From assembly GCF_018614095.1 (NCBI RefSeq), contig NZ_JAGGOY010000016.1, forward strand, positions 1 to 64,000: a stretch of DNA of 64,000 nucleotides. Direction: 5' to 3'. The position numbers were made by a program, and so were the translations under genes. Source of the stretch: Streptomyces sp. ISL-87. GTDB taxonomy: Bacteria > Actinomycetota > Actinomycetes > Streptomycetales > Streptomycetaceae. The notes under the pieces were generated by a model. It saw only the letters and a program-made list of their open reading frames with translations, searched no databases and had not been told where the DNA came from. Shown here piece after piece: positions 24,449 to 32,710 of this stretch (position 1 is its first letter; each line of letters starts with the position of its first letter).

Positions 24449-24960
24449 AGTCGCCCCGCATCAGCCGTCGGAGCGACCACCGCCACGAATGCACGGTGCA
24501 GCTCGAACCAGCGCAGCTCCTGCTCGTACTCCTCCGGGTGTGGGCTGATCAAACTGGCGGTCGTCACGACGACGCCGTCCGCGTAGCCGGAACGGATCTG
24601 CTTCCGTACGAGGCTCCAGCCCGTGCGCAGCTCAGGGTTCGGGCTTCCGTAGGGGTCGGTGAAGATCCGATCTTCGCCGCCGACCTCCCAGGCGTTATGC
24701 ACCGCGAAGGCGGCGCTCGCCTCCAGGGAGCTGGTGGGCCAGTAGCCGCCGACGGACAGCGCGTAGCGACAGACGCGTGGCACCCTGCCTTTGCCACGGA
24801 CCTGCGCAACCACATCCCGCAGGTTGTCGCACCGCAATGCAGCGAGCCGTGCGTGAGGCTCGGGCTCGACCCGTAGCTTGTCCGGGTGCCACTTCGCGTC
24901 CCGCTGGCGCTCCACGTCCATCCAGTCGGGAGCCCTGCGGGTGGTGATGCTCTGGCGCAT
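24445..24960 (-). CDS. Hypothetical protein, 171 aa
   Basis: I do not recognise a named family. It contains Cys/Trp-bearing mixed regions (VGGYWPTSSLEASAAF) and ends with GVVVTTASLISPHPEEYEQE, a pattern seen in uncharacterised Streptomyces regulatory-island proteins. The ATG at 24960 has CGAGG upstream. It is the first gene of the leftward coupled set and is divergent from the XRE regulator at 25323. Confidence 0.6.
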   Translation of the reverse strand: MRQSITTRRAPDWMDVERQRDAKWHPDKLRVEPEPHARLAALRCDNLRDVVAQVRGKGRVPRVCRYALSVGGYWPTSSLEASAAFAVHNAWEVGGEDRIFTDPYGSPNPELRTGWSLVRKQIRSGYADGVVVTTASLISPHPEEYEQELRWFELHRAFVAVVAPTADAGRL

Positions 24961-25049
24961 TGCTGGCCTCGGCTCTCAGGGGGCAGTGGGGGTGCCGGCG
25001 CGGCCTGGCCCCCGAGATTGCGTGGGTGAGCCCCTACGAGGGCCAGACA

Positions 25050-25311
25050 GCGCACAAGCCAGGGGCGTACGCCCCGAGGGGCCGACGAAGACGACTCTCC
25101 GGTTCGGCTTCCAGAACTAGCTTGCTGGGCGCGCTAGTTAACATTCAAGGGAAACCCCGAACGAGCACTAATTGGCATGTGACAGTTAGCGGGCAGGGGG
25201 TGTTGCAGAGAGGACAGGCCGTGCCAAACTCCGGACATCTCCCTCTTCCTGACGGACAGATACCTCGATCAGGGGGACAGGAGCTTCGATCTAGTGGACA
25301 GCACACCGAAA
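25050..25311. repeat. Long inverted repeat, copy 1 (Scr promoter region)
   Basis: About 260 bp here match 53110-53370 in reverse orientation, at high but imperfect identity by eye. The repeat covers the conserved start GCGCACAAGCCAGGGGCGTA, the AACTAGC/GCTAGTT dyad and the GGACA array. It ends just before the regulator start codon. Confidence 0.85.
25115..25139 (+). promoter_or_regulatory. AACTAGC-N11-GCTAGTT dyad
   Basis: AACTAGC (25115-25121) and GCTAGTT (25133-25139) form an inverted repeat, conserved in the inverted copy at 53.3 kb. The included CTAGCTTGCT also occurs in the palindrome inside the replication gene (41736-41753). It is a likely operator or promoter element of the XRE/DUF397 pair. 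Confidence 0.55.
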
Positions 25312-25321
25312 TAAGGGGTCA
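25191..25321 (+). repeat. GGACA boxes phased at exactly 21 bp (seven copies)
   Basis: GGACA begins at 25212, 25233, 25254, 25275 and 25296, each 21 bp after the last. One-mismatch copies extend the phase at 25191 (GGGCA) and 25317 (GGTCA). Twenty-one bp is two helical turns, so all boxes face the same side of the DNA. The array abuts the GTG at 25323. The inverted copy keeps the same phase. Confidence 0.85.
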
Positions 25322-25322
25322 G

Positions 25323-26225
25323 GTGGCGGCACGACGGGGACCGACGTATCTGCGGGTCATGCTCGGCAAGGAGCTGCGTGAACTGCGTGAGCGGAAGAAG
25401 AAGTACGCTGAGGAGACGACTACACCCGACGGCGGGGTGGACTCCTACACCGCTGAAGCTGTCTCCACGAAGCTGGGCTTCTCTCGATCGAAGCTGAGCC
25501 GTGTGGAAGCCGGCGAGATCCCGTTGCCTAAGCTGGCAGACCTCGAAGCGCTGATGGACGAGTACGACGTCATAGAACCCAGTGACCGCGACGTCCTCCT
25601 CCAGATGCAGCGCGATTCACTCAAGAGCGAGCCCCTGACGACCTTCAGGAACGTGCTCCCCTCGGGGATGCCGCGCTACCTCGGCCTTGAGCGCGAATCC
25701 GTGCGCATCCGGGGCTTCGAGAACAACGTCGTCCACGGCTTGCTCCAGGACGAGAAGTACGCGAGCGCGCTCATGGGCTCCGCCAAGGTCGTGGAGGAGC
25801 GAACGACCGACGCGGTAGAGCGAAGCGTGTTGGCTCGGATGGAGCGCAAGAAGCTGCTGGAAGGGGACCGCGAGGTCCACATCATCCTGACCGAGAACAC
25901 GCTGCGCACGAAGATCGGCAGCCCCGAAGTGATGCGCGCTCAGTATGCGGAGATCATTCGCCTTTGCGAGCAAGACAACGTCGAGGTTCAGATCATCCCC
26001 GAAGACCTGTCCACCTACCGTGCCGGTTTCAGCTTCACGGTGTTGGAGTTCGATGAGCTGGACGCCGTCGTCCAGAGCGACGGCTACAGATCCATCACCA
26101 TGTGGTCGAAGCCCTCCGATGTTGGGCAGTACCAAAGGCAGTTCGATGCCATGGTAAAGGCGGCGCCGGGGCCCTCCCAGACGCCGTCATTCCTGATGGA
26201 ACTCGAAGAGAAACTATGGAAATGA
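25323..26225 (+). CDS. XRE-family regulator with DUF5753 (Scr1-type)
   Basis: An N-terminal helix-turn-helix (about residues 15-75: TYLRVMLGKELRELRERKKK, then AEAVSTKLGFSRSKLSRVEAG) precedes the DUF5753 domain (about 95-290; FENNVVHGLLQDEKYASALM and EVQIIPEDLSTYRAGFSFTV). Such proteins are annotated as Scr1-family, antitoxin-like partners of DUF397 proteins. GTG 25323 abuts the 21-bp array, so autoregulation is likely. An in-frame open stretch upstream to 24960 passes through the array and is not credible coding. The downstream DUF397 gene overlaps by 10 bp. Confidence 0.88.
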   Translation: MAARRGPTYLRVMLGKELRELRERKKKYAEETTTPDGGVDSYTAEAVSTKLGFSRSKLSRVEAGEIPLPKLADLEALMDEYDVIEPSDRDVLLQMQRDSLKSEPLTTFRNVLPSGMPRYLGLERESVRIRGFENNVVHGLLQDEKYASALMGSAKVVEERTTDAVERSVLARMERKKLLEGDREVHIILTENTLRTKIGSPEVMRAQYAEIIRLCEQDNVEVQIIPEDLSTYRAGFSFTVLEFDELDAVVQSDGYRSITMWSKPSDVGQYQRQFDAMVKAAPGPSQTPSFLMELEEKLWK

Positions 26226-26464
26226 CTGATCACACGAAACCCGTTCCCTCCACGGAGTTCGCGCCGGAAGGGTCGTGGTTCAAGTCGTCGTACAGCGACC
26301 AGGGCGGTGGGAACTGCCTGGAGGTTGCCGACCGAGGCGCCGAGGTTGGCGTCCGTGACTCCAAGAACAAAAAGGGCCCTGCCCTGAGCCTCCCCCGCGT
26401 CACCTTCATGGCGTTCATCGGCACGGTGAAGTCCGGCGAAGTCGACCTCGGGGTGATCGACTAA
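26216..26464 (+). CDS. DUF397 protein (Scr2/3-type partner)
   Basis: The signature is WFKSSYSDQGGGNCLEVA, then VGVRDSKNKKGPALSLPR and FMAFIGTVKSGEVD, the typical DUF397 layout. The product is 82 aa from ATG 26216 (or 80 from ATG 26222). It overlaps the 3' end of the XRE gene, which is the standard arrangement. DUF397 proteins act with their DUF5753 partner in regulation; toxicity claims exist for the family but nothing in the sequence decides it. Confidence 0.88.
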   Translation: MEMTDHTKPVPSTEFAPEGSWFKSSYSDQGGGNCLEVADRGAEVGVRDSKNKKGPALSLPRVTFMAFIGTVKSGEVDLGVID

Positions 26465-26484
26465 ACGCTTCGTCCTGCGTCAAA

Positions 26485-26539
26485 CGGAATGTGGTGTGGT
26501 CCTCCCCAGGGATTTTGGGGAGGACCACACCACATTCCG
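26485..26539. terminator. Very strong bidirectional terminator, 24-bp perfect stem
   Basis: Positions 26485-26508 and 26516-26539 are perfectly complementary over 24 bp with a 7-nt loop. It stands between the convergent DUF397 gene (ends 26464) and the leftward conjugation operon (ends 26678). The remaining gap to 26677 holds nothing I can identify. Confidence 0.85.
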
Positions 26540-26677
26540 TGTTCATGGTGCCGCCCTGGTCACGGAGCCACAAGGGCGCGCGCCGAGCGCACGTGCGAAA
26601 GCTGACGTTGTCCCCGTGTTCGGCCCGCCCGACCAGACGGCCGTGTCCGCGACGGAATCCTTGGAACGCCTCAGCAA

Positions 26678-27112
26678 TCAGATCGCTGGGCTCTCTGGTG
26701 CCTCCGGTGGGACGGCTTCCATCCCGGCTGTGCTGCGGCTGTAAGCCGACCACTGACGCGATTCTGTCTGGTGCACGTCTTGGTGAGTCTCCTCGGGCCG
26801 GACCTCGGCGGTGTCCGGCACCGCGAGCTTCGTGAACACCTGCTCCGCGCGGTCCAGGGTCAGCCGCATGGCGCCGTACCGCCCCACCGAGTATCCCGTG
26901 CGATGCCCGTGCAGATGCAGCTCCTCCACGGCCTGCACCCCGGCGCCGACCTCCGGCGCATCATCCGGTGGAACGAAAGCGTGCAATTCTTCCGCCCACT
27001 CCCAACCGAGATCGCGAAGAACGGTTCGGACCTCTTCCTGCTCCCACCCGCTCCGTGCCACCAGGCCGCGACGGGGCTCCATGGCGAAGACGATGTCGGG
27101 GTTCGTGATCAT
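26678..27112 (-). CDS. Hypothetical protein, 144 aa, end of conjugation operon
   Basis: I do not recognise a family. The ATG at 27112 (MITNPDIVFAMEPRRGLVAR) overlaps the upstream TGA as ATGA. The product has a soluble mixed domain (about 1-100) and a Gln/Ser-rich, likely disordered tail. As last gene of the transfer operon it may be an accessory transfer protein. Confidence 0.6.
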   Translation of the reverse strand: MITNPDIVFAMEPRRGLVARSGWEQEEVRTVLRDLGWEWAEELHAFVPPDDAPEVGAGVQAVEELHLHGHRTGYSVGRYGAMRLTLDRAEQVFTKLAVPDTAEVRPEETHQDVHQTESRQWSAYSRSTAGMEAVPPEAPESPAI

Positions 27113-27618
27113 CACGCCATCTCCCCGACGCGTTCCGTGGACCTCGGTTCGTCGGCATCGCTGGCAGCCTCTTCGGGCCAGGCGGCGAGCTGGAAACGCG
27201 CTGGGCGGTCTTCGTGCCGGCCGACCCGGCACTCGTCGCCGGCCTTGCCAAGGGCCTTATTCATCCGCGTGAGAAACCGGTCGTACTGCTCATGCCATAT
27301 CACGGTCGAGCCCGCGTCCGCGTACGCGTCGGTCCGGGCGAAAGCCAGGGCCGCGATCTCGTATCCCAGGCCCTCGTGCTTCTTCCAGCAGGGCGGGATG
27401 ACGTCCTGCGGCTGCCAGGCGTATGCCGTGTTCAGCCAACGGCATACCGAGTCGAGCCATGCGGGGATCGACGCGAGCAACTCGGCGGATAGGGAACCGA
27501 GATCCCACGGGGAAGGGCCGTCGAGCACGGACTCCTCCGCGCTTCGCTCCGCGATGTACTCCAAGATCAGTGCGGGCGGCTCGGGAAAGGGCTTGAAGTG
27601 CGCAAGAGGGTTCGTCAT
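27112..27618 (-). CDS. Hypothetical protein, 168 aa, conjugation operon
   Basis: I do not recognise a family firmly. Its Trp- and Cys-bearing helical core (LASIPAWLDSVCRWLNTAYA, then QPQDVIPPCWKKHEGLGYEI) recalls DUF4913-type proteins found beside actinobacterial coupling proteins, in which W..CW..H residues are conserved. It is coupled to the coupling-protein gene by ATGA (27615-27618). Confidence 0.6.
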   Translation of the reverse strand: MTNPLAHFKPFPEPPALILEYIAERSAEESVLDGPSPWDLGSLSAELLASIPAWLDSVCRWLNTAYAWQPQDVIPPCWKKHEGLGYEIAALAFARTDAYADAGSTVIWHEQYDRFLTRMNKALGKAGDECRVGRHEDRPARFQLAAWPEEAASDADEPRSTERVGEMA

Positions 27619-29066
27619 GCGGCAGCCGCTCCCTCTCGGCCAGCCCACGCGGCGGCGTGCGCCGTGGCCTGGTTCTTCTTCGCTGTGGCCTGCCGGGAGC
27701 GCTCTGCCTCGTTCGCAGCACGCAGCTCGCGGACGTGACCCTCGATCTCGGCCCATGAGTCCCAGGTCCACATGCCGTCAAGGCGGGTGACGAGAGGCGG
27801 GAGGTTGTCCGCGAGCACCAAGGCGTGACCTTCGGGGAGAGACCTGATCTCGTCCCCGCGCAGAACGGGTTCCAACGCCATATGTGTGGCGGTCGAGTGT
27901 CCGCCGCGGTCGCCCCCGCTCGTGGTCTTCGTGGTGCGCTCCCGCTCGACCTGCCCGCACAGGTCGGACATGTCCTTGAGGAAGTCGGGGTCCTTGGCTC
28001 CGCCGAAGACGACGACGTGATTGGTGAACGACGCCAGCTCGTTCGCTGTGTCCTCACCGAAGCGGGCGCGGGCCGACGCCCAGCCTTGGAGGCCGTAGAT
28101 CACTGTGATGCCTCGGCCCCGGCCGTCAGCGACGCGCTGACGAAGCGAGGGGATCGGCGCGATGTTCGGCGCCTCGTCCAAGGCGGCCAGCAGGGCCGGA
28201 TCGAGCCGCCCCGCCGGGGACGCGATGGCGTGAGCCTCGGCGATGTCTAGCAGGTCCTCGGCTATCGCCGTGGTCAACGGAGAGACGGTGTTCACCTCCG
28301 AGTCCTTGCCGAGAAGGTAGATGGTGCCTTCTGCGTCAAGGAACTCGTGGAAGTCCGTAGGCTCCTCCCCGTCCCCTTGCAGAGCACGGATGACCGACTG
28401 GTGCATGAGGGGTTCAAGGGCCGCGTCGAGGGTCGAGGCGGTGTTGCCGACGGTACGGCTGTCGCCCGTGGTGGCCGTACGGAGCATGTCCGCCCAGCCG
28501 GGGCCGGCGCCGGGGTGGGCGTTGAGGATGCCGACCGGCGCGGGGTCGGTCAGCTTGCGCGCCCACTTCAGCACCCAGTCCAGGTTCGCGCCGTCGAGAG
28601 CTGCGGCGTGGAGGAACGCGGCGAGGATCTTTGCCGCCTGGCCCTTGTAGAAGGCGCTGCCCTCGCTGGACTGTGCCGCGGACCCGGGGGTCCGGGAACC
28701 GGCGACGAACGCCTTGGCCCTCATCATCGCGACTTCGGTTTCGGACGCGCCCGTGATCGGCGTCCAACGGAACTTGGGCAGCGAGGGGGCGATGTTCTGC
28801 GGGTCGAAGACCATGACCGGCCGACCATCACGCCGCCGCGCATCGAGGGTCAGTTCCACCAGGTCGGGCTTGGTCGAGGTGGCGAGGACCGGACCGGCCC
28901 AGTTACGGATGGTCGGAGCGAAGAACCGCAGCGTCTTTCCGCTGCCCATGGGGCCGATGACCCGGCATGCCTTGTCGGCGCGGGACCACAGCTCTACGCC
29001 TTTCGGGCGTTGCGAGGTGCCCAGCGAATAGCCGAAGTCGTGTGGATCGAGGGGCTGGTGGCGCAT
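27615..29066 (-). CDS. Type IV coupling protein ATPase (VirD4/TraG-type), cytoplasmic part
   Basis: The 483-aa protein couples the relaxosome to the secretion channel. Walker A is GPMGSGKT (38-45). Walker B lies in LLAALDEAPNIAPIP (about 305). A TraG-type region VIYGLQGWASARARFGED follows. The usual N-terminal membrane helices are missing. The next upstream gene (29102-29365) encodes a membrane helix followed by a sequence typical of the coupling-protein juxtamembrane region, so the protein seems split into two polypeptides. ATG 29066 has GGAG upstream. Confidence 0.88.
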   Translation of the reverse strand: MRHQPLDPHDFGYSLGTSQRPKGVELWSRADKACRVIGPMGSGKTLRFFAPTIRNWAGPVLATSTKPDLVELTLDARRRDGRPVMVFDPQNIAPSLPKFRWTPITGASETEVAMMRAKAFVAGSRTPGSAAQSSEGSAFYKGQAAKILAAFLHAAALDGANLDWVLKWARKLTDPAPVGILNAHPGAGPGWADMLRTATTGDSRTVGNTASTLDAALEPLMHQSVIRALQGDGEEPTDFHEFLDAEGTIYLLGKDSEVNTVSPLTTAIAEDLLDIAEAHAIASPAGRLDPALLAALDEAPNIAPIPSLRQRVADGRGRGITVIYGLQGWASARARFGEDTANELASFTNHVVVFGGAKDPDFLKDMSDLCGQVERERTTKTTSGGDRGGHSTATHMALEPVLRGDEIRSLPEGHALVLADNLPPLVTRLDGMWTWDSWAEIEGHVRELRAANEAERSRQATAKKNQATAHAAAWAGREGAAAA

Positions 29067-29101
29067 GACGTGCTCCGAAGCGAGGTGGGGTGAGGGGCGG
29101 G

Positions 29102-29365
29102 TCAGGAACCGGCGGAGCGGTTCTTCGCGAGGCTCACCGCTGGCGTGCGGGCGGGGTGGTCTTCACCGCGGGTAAGGGACGGGCGGATCTCCGTGGCCTT
29201 GAGGATCGCCTTGGCCGACATCTGGCGTTTGAGCTGGGATTTCGCGGCGAATCCGGCGTTGCGTCGCCCCCGGTTCGTCAGGACCCAGATCGTCATCAGG
29301 GCCACGGCGCACACACCGGTCAGGGCGTACAGGGCCAGGGAGATCGCGCTCGGCATGAACTCCAT
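29102..29365 (-). CDS. Membrane subunit, probable split-off N-terminus of coupling protein
   Basis: The 87-aa protein has one membrane helix (ISLALYALTGVCAVALMTIW, about 8-27), then basic NRGRRNAGF and SAKAILKATEIRPSL. The last piece matches the juxtamembrane stretch that normally precedes the nucleotide-binding domain of VirD4-like proteins. It lies 35 bp upstream of the ATPase gene in a different frame. The ATG at 29365 overlaps the upstream TAA (TAATG). Confidence 0.65.
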   Translation of the reverse strand: MEFMPSAISLALYALTGVCAVALMTIWVLTNRGRRNAGFAAKSQLKRQMSAKAILKATEIRPSLTRGEDHPARTPAVSLAKNRSAGS

Positions 29366-29751
29366 TACTCGGCCCTCCGCGCGACCCGGGCCGCGAGGTA
29401 GCGCATGCGCCGGCCGCAGAGACGGGAAGGCGACGCGTCGGGTCCGGCACAGCGCGGCGGGGCCGTGTGGAAGGCGCTGTGGAGGTCTTCCGCCGCCCGC
29501 CAGATGTGTGTGACGGCCATGCGAACACGGCCACCGGCAGCGGAGTAGTCGCCGTGGTCCAGCACGGTGGCCAGCGCCTTCGTGCGACGGGCGAGGTCGA
29601 GGGCATCGGCGTGCAGCTGGTCGATGTCCTGCCGCACCGCGTGCTCGTCGGCCCGGAGCGTGGTCTCGTCGGTGGTGATGGTCATGGAGGCTGCGCGCTC
29701 CGAATCTGCGTGGAAGGGGTCGGCGGCGGAGAGGTGGCGGGACCTGGTCAT
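29365..29751 (-). CDS. Hypothetical protein, 128 aa, conjugation operon
   Basis: I do not recognise a family. The product is helical (ADEHAVRQDIDQLHADALDL) with a Cys/Arg-rich C-terminus. ATG 29751 overlaps the VirB4 stop as ATGA; ATG 29685 is an alternative start. Its position between the VirB4 and coupling genes makes a transfer role likely. Confidence 0.55.
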   Translation of the reverse strand: MTRSRHLSAADPFHADSERAASMTITTDETTLRADEHAVRQDIDQLHADALDLARRTKALATVLDHGDYSAAGGRVRMAVTHIWRAAEDLHSAFHTAPPRCAGPDASPSRLCGRRMRYLAARVARRAE

Positions 29752-31184
29752 TTGGCTTCCGGGGAAGTGCTGGTGAGGTCCGTCATCGAGCCGGAGGAGA
29801 AACAGAGGTGCTGCTCGGCTTCGACCAGGAGATGCTGGACGCCGGGGTAGATGATCTCTCCGACCTTCCAAAGCGCGATCCCGCGCCGCAGGCGCATGAT
29901 GTGTTCCGCCGTCCAGGACGGGAGCCCGAGCCGGGCTACCGTCGCTTCGGCCTCGGATTTCTTCTGGGAGTAGATGACGATGGTGTCCGCCATCTTCAGA
30001 GCGGCTTGGGTCTCCGGGCTGTCATCGATGTCCGACAGGTGGTGGACGATGAAGATGCAGCTCAGCCCATAGCCACGAGCGAATTTGAGGAACTTCTCCA
30101 GCAGTGAAGCGAGCTGGGGAGTCCCGAGGATGTGCCACGCTTCTTCGCAGACGAGGATGCGCTTGCGCTGGGTGTAGCGACGGCAGCGTGATTCCGGGTT
30201 CGGCCCGAGTTCCCAGGCACCGGAGTTCGCGTCGACCACGACGCGTTCGTGCTGGCTGGGCTCCGTCCCGCACTCGCACAGCGGGCGCAGCCACACCTCT
30301 TCGAGGAAGACTGAGATCACGGCGACGAGGATCGTCATGGCGACGCCGCCGCTCGGCACCTTCGTGAGGTCGAAGACGATCATGTCGGCGTCGAGGTCCA
30401 CGCCGAGGCTGGTCGGTCCGTCGAGCATTCCGGTGAGGTCGCCGGTCGCGTCCTGCTCGCTGCCGCAGAGCCGGTCCAGCACGTAGGACGCTTCCAGGCC
30501 ATCACCGAGGAGTTCGTCCCGCGTCCGCTGTTTGGCCGTCGCGTCGGATTCCTCCGGGGACCGGAGCGCGGCGGCGACGTCCGCCAGGACTGGCGTGCGG
30601 CCGAGGTCGGCCGCACGCTGGTGGGCCCGGCGGATTGCGATGCGCAGTGCGGAGCCGGCGAACTCATCCAAAGGTTTCCCGAGCCCGAGTTCGACGATCG
30701 TCCGTACCAGTTCGATCTGCCGTTTGCCCGCGATGGCGGGGTCCATCGGGTTGATGCAGGAGGCACCGCGCCCGCCGCCGGGGGCGAACTTCACCGGTGC
30801 CTTTCCGGTCAGCGAGCGGCCGAGGGCGGCCCACTCGCCTTCTTCCCTCTCCTTCTGCTCTTTGGTGTCGAGCACGACCACCTGACGGCCGAGCCGGATC
30901 TGTCGCGCGGTGTAGGTCTTGGTGAGTGCCGACTTTCCCCGGCCGGTGTCACCCATGACGATCATGTTCCCGCCGGGCAGGCCGTCACCGAACGCCGAGA
31001 AGGGGCAGTAGATGAACGCCTTGCCGCTATACAGCTCCCGGCCGATGATCGCGCCCGCTGTCCCAAGCGTCGGCGGCGCGATGGGGAGGTACAGGGCCTG
31101 GCTGGTGGTCGTCTCCGTGTAGAGCGGGCGGCGCACCGTCTGGTGCATCGGGGACAGCGGAGCGAGGTCGAGCAGGTCAGTCAC
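29748..31184 (-). CDS. VirB4-like conjugation ATPase
   Basis: The 478-aa protein is the C-terminal ATPase half of VirB4. Walker A is MGDTGRGKSAL (about 77-87), Walker B is RILVCEEAWHIL, and a later segment is FIVHHLSDIDDS. It powers substrate transfer and pilus assembly. The N-terminal VirB4 half appears to reside in the neighbouring SCO6880-like protein. GTG 31184 overlaps that gene's TGA (GTGA), arguing for 1:1 expression. The 21-residue upstream extension is an overlap shadow. Confidence 0.88.
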   Translation of the reverse strand: MTDLLDLAPLSPMHQTVRRPLYTETTTSQALYLPIAPPTLGTAGAIIGRELYSGKAFIYCPFSAFGDGLPGGNMIVMGDTGRGKSALTKTYTARQIRLGRQVVVLDTKEQKEREEGEWAALGRSLTGKAPVKFAPGGGRGASCINPMDPAIAGKRQIELVRTIVELGLGKPLDEFAGSALRIAIRRAHQRAADLGRTPVLADVAAALRSPEESDATAKQRTRDELLGDGLEASYVLDRLCGSEQDATGDLTGMLDGPTSLGVDLDADMIVFDLTKVPSGGVAMTILVAVISVFLEEVWLRPLCECGTEPSQHERVVVDANSGAWELGPNPESRCRRYTQRKRILVCEEAWHILGTPQLASLLEKFLKFARGYGLSCIFIVHHLSDIDDSPETQAALKMADTIVIYSQKKSEAEATVARLGLPSWTAEHIMRLRRGIALWKVGEIIYPGVQHLLVEAEQHLCFSSGSMTDLTSTSPEAK

Positions 31185-32707
31185 TTGATGCCTCCGGCGA
31201 GGGGGAGGGTGGTGGAGAAGGCTCGCGCGTGTTCGAGGTCGAGCCATTCGATCCGGAGGTGGGCGTTGCGGGCACGGGAAGCGGTCGTGCGCTTCGTGCG
31301 CTCCAGCTCCTCGGCGCTGCGCGAGGAGATGGTGATGTAGCCGACGACGGCGGACCCGGCCGCACCCGACGAGGCCAGGGCCATGCCTCGCGAACCGGTG
31401 GCGCTAGCCGCGATCTGATCGCGGGGGTCGATGTTCTTGCCGCGCTGACGGTCCCGGTGCATCTCGGCCTGGTTGTTCGTGTCCTCCGCGAGCATTCGTT
31501 CCACTGCCTTGTCGTTCGGCTCAAGCTGCTGGGTGATCGAGATGGTGCGGATCACGTCGGGCATGCCGATCAGCAAGGGCGACAAGAATTCCGGGCCGAC
31601 GGGCGTGGTGGGCCATCCGACGACGGCCGCCGTGGCGTGGAACCAGCTTTCGATGGACCCTGCGGCGCGGGTGGCGACGTGCGCTCCGTGGCGGACATCG
31701 ACGTTGCGGGGGAAGGCGTGCGCCTGCGGAAGGCCGGTGTCCCAGATGGCGTGGTCCGGGTCGTAGCTGTTACGGATGAACGCGGTCATCCGGCCCTCGT
31801 CCAGAGGTGCGATCACCGACAGGTCGGCGTCCTCCGCGCGGGACCACAGTTCTCCCAGGTACGCGGCCATCGCGGCGGCGACCCCTTCGTCACCGGTGCC
31901 CCGGGCAGCGCCTTCGGCCGCCAGGTCGCGGGTGAAGCGCGCGTGGATGGTGATGTAGTAGCGGTGCTCCTCCGCCGAGGTGGACACGGCGTTGGCGAGC
32001 ACGTCGTACGAGTCCTTCAGCCACTGCGGAGCGTCAGCCGTTGCCGCCGACTCGTCGCGCTGTGCGATGAACCGCTGATGGGCGTAGGGGTCGGACTTCA
32101 TCTGCCGGGCGAGGACCTGAATCCGCTTGACCGGGTGTTCCTCAACGTTGCCGAAGGCATCGAGGAGTTCGCCCCAGCGCTCCAGGGCGACAATCTGTTC
32201 CCCGACTTCCTTGCCGCCCAGGCCGGGGGAGGCGATTTCCAGTGTGGCTGTGACGCAGCCGGCCTCCGGCTGGAGGACGACGACGGCCTGCTGACCGCGG
32301 ACCGTGACCGGCACCCACGTCATGCCCGCGATGCCCTCCGGCTCCGCGAGGGCTGCATCCGGCGGGGTGCCGTCGCTGCCCACGCCGGCCTCGAAGGCCG
32401 GAGAGACCCACACGCCGCCGGTACGGCGAAGTGCCTGGCGGTGGTAGCGGTTGATCCTCCACCAGCGGTAGAGCGTGCGCCGCTGGGACGTGCCCTTCGG
32501 CCGGTACGGGGCGTACACGATCACGAGGGCGAGCAGGATCGGCACGACGAGGCACGTCGCCGCGATGGCCGTCACGCCGCTGAAGAGGTAGCCGAACAGG
32601 ATGCCGGTGGCCGCACCGCCACCGAGAACGACCTGTTCGCCGAGGTCGCGGCGGCCCACCAGGCCCGTGGGGCGGTGCTTTCCGAACTGATACGTACGAG
32701 TCGACAT
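31181..32707 (-). CDS. SCO6880-family conjugation protein (PrgI/VirB3-VirB4N-like)
   Basis: Two adjacent membrane helices near the N-terminus (about 27-67; VVLGGGAATGILFGYLF and AATCLVVPILLALVIVYAPY) look VirB3/PrgI-like. The long soluble domain matches the actinobacterial SCO6880 family (GVWVSPAFE, RDLAAEGAARG, SYDPDHAIWDTGLP, EFLSPLLIGMPDVIRTISIT). Family members accompany VirB4 and VirB6-like genes and probably supply the VirB4 N-terminal part. It starts four bases after the VirB6-like stop. Confidence 0.82.
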   Translation of the reverse strand: MSTRTYQFGKHRPTGLVGRRDLGEQVVLGGGAATGILFGYLFSGVTAIAATCLVVPILLALVIVYAPYRPKGTSQRRTLYRWWRINRYHRQALRRTGGVWVSPAFEAGVGSDGTPPDAALAEPEGIAGMTWVPVTVRGQQAVVVLQPEAGCVTATLEIASPGLGGKEVGEQIVALERWGELLDAFGNVEEHPVKRIQVLARQMKSDPYAHQRFIAQRDESAATADAPQWLKDSYDVLANAVSTSAEEHRYYITIHARFTRDLAAEGAARGTGDEGVAAAMAAYLGELWSRAEDADLSVIAPLDEGRMTAFIRNSYDPDHAIWDTGLPQAHAFPRNVDVRHGAHVATRAAGSIESWFHATAAVVGWPTTPVGPEFLSPLLIGMPDVIRTISITQQLEPNDKAVERMLAEDTNNQAEMHRDRQRGKNIDPRDQIAASATGSRGMALASSGAAGSAVVGYITISSRSAEELERTKRTTASRARNAHLRIEWLDLEHARAFSTTLPLAGGIK

Positions 32708-32710
32708 GGG

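Noticed and set aside
25191..25321. CRISPR or clt/TRS-type array
   Set aside because: Only five bases are conserved per 21-bp period, unlike CRISPR repeats. The box differs from the GACCCGGA repeats bound by TraB, and no TraB is present.
24960..25322. N-terminal extension of the XRE regulator
   Set aside because: The frame is open but runs through the phased box array and dyad; the same array occurs at 53 kb without the gene.
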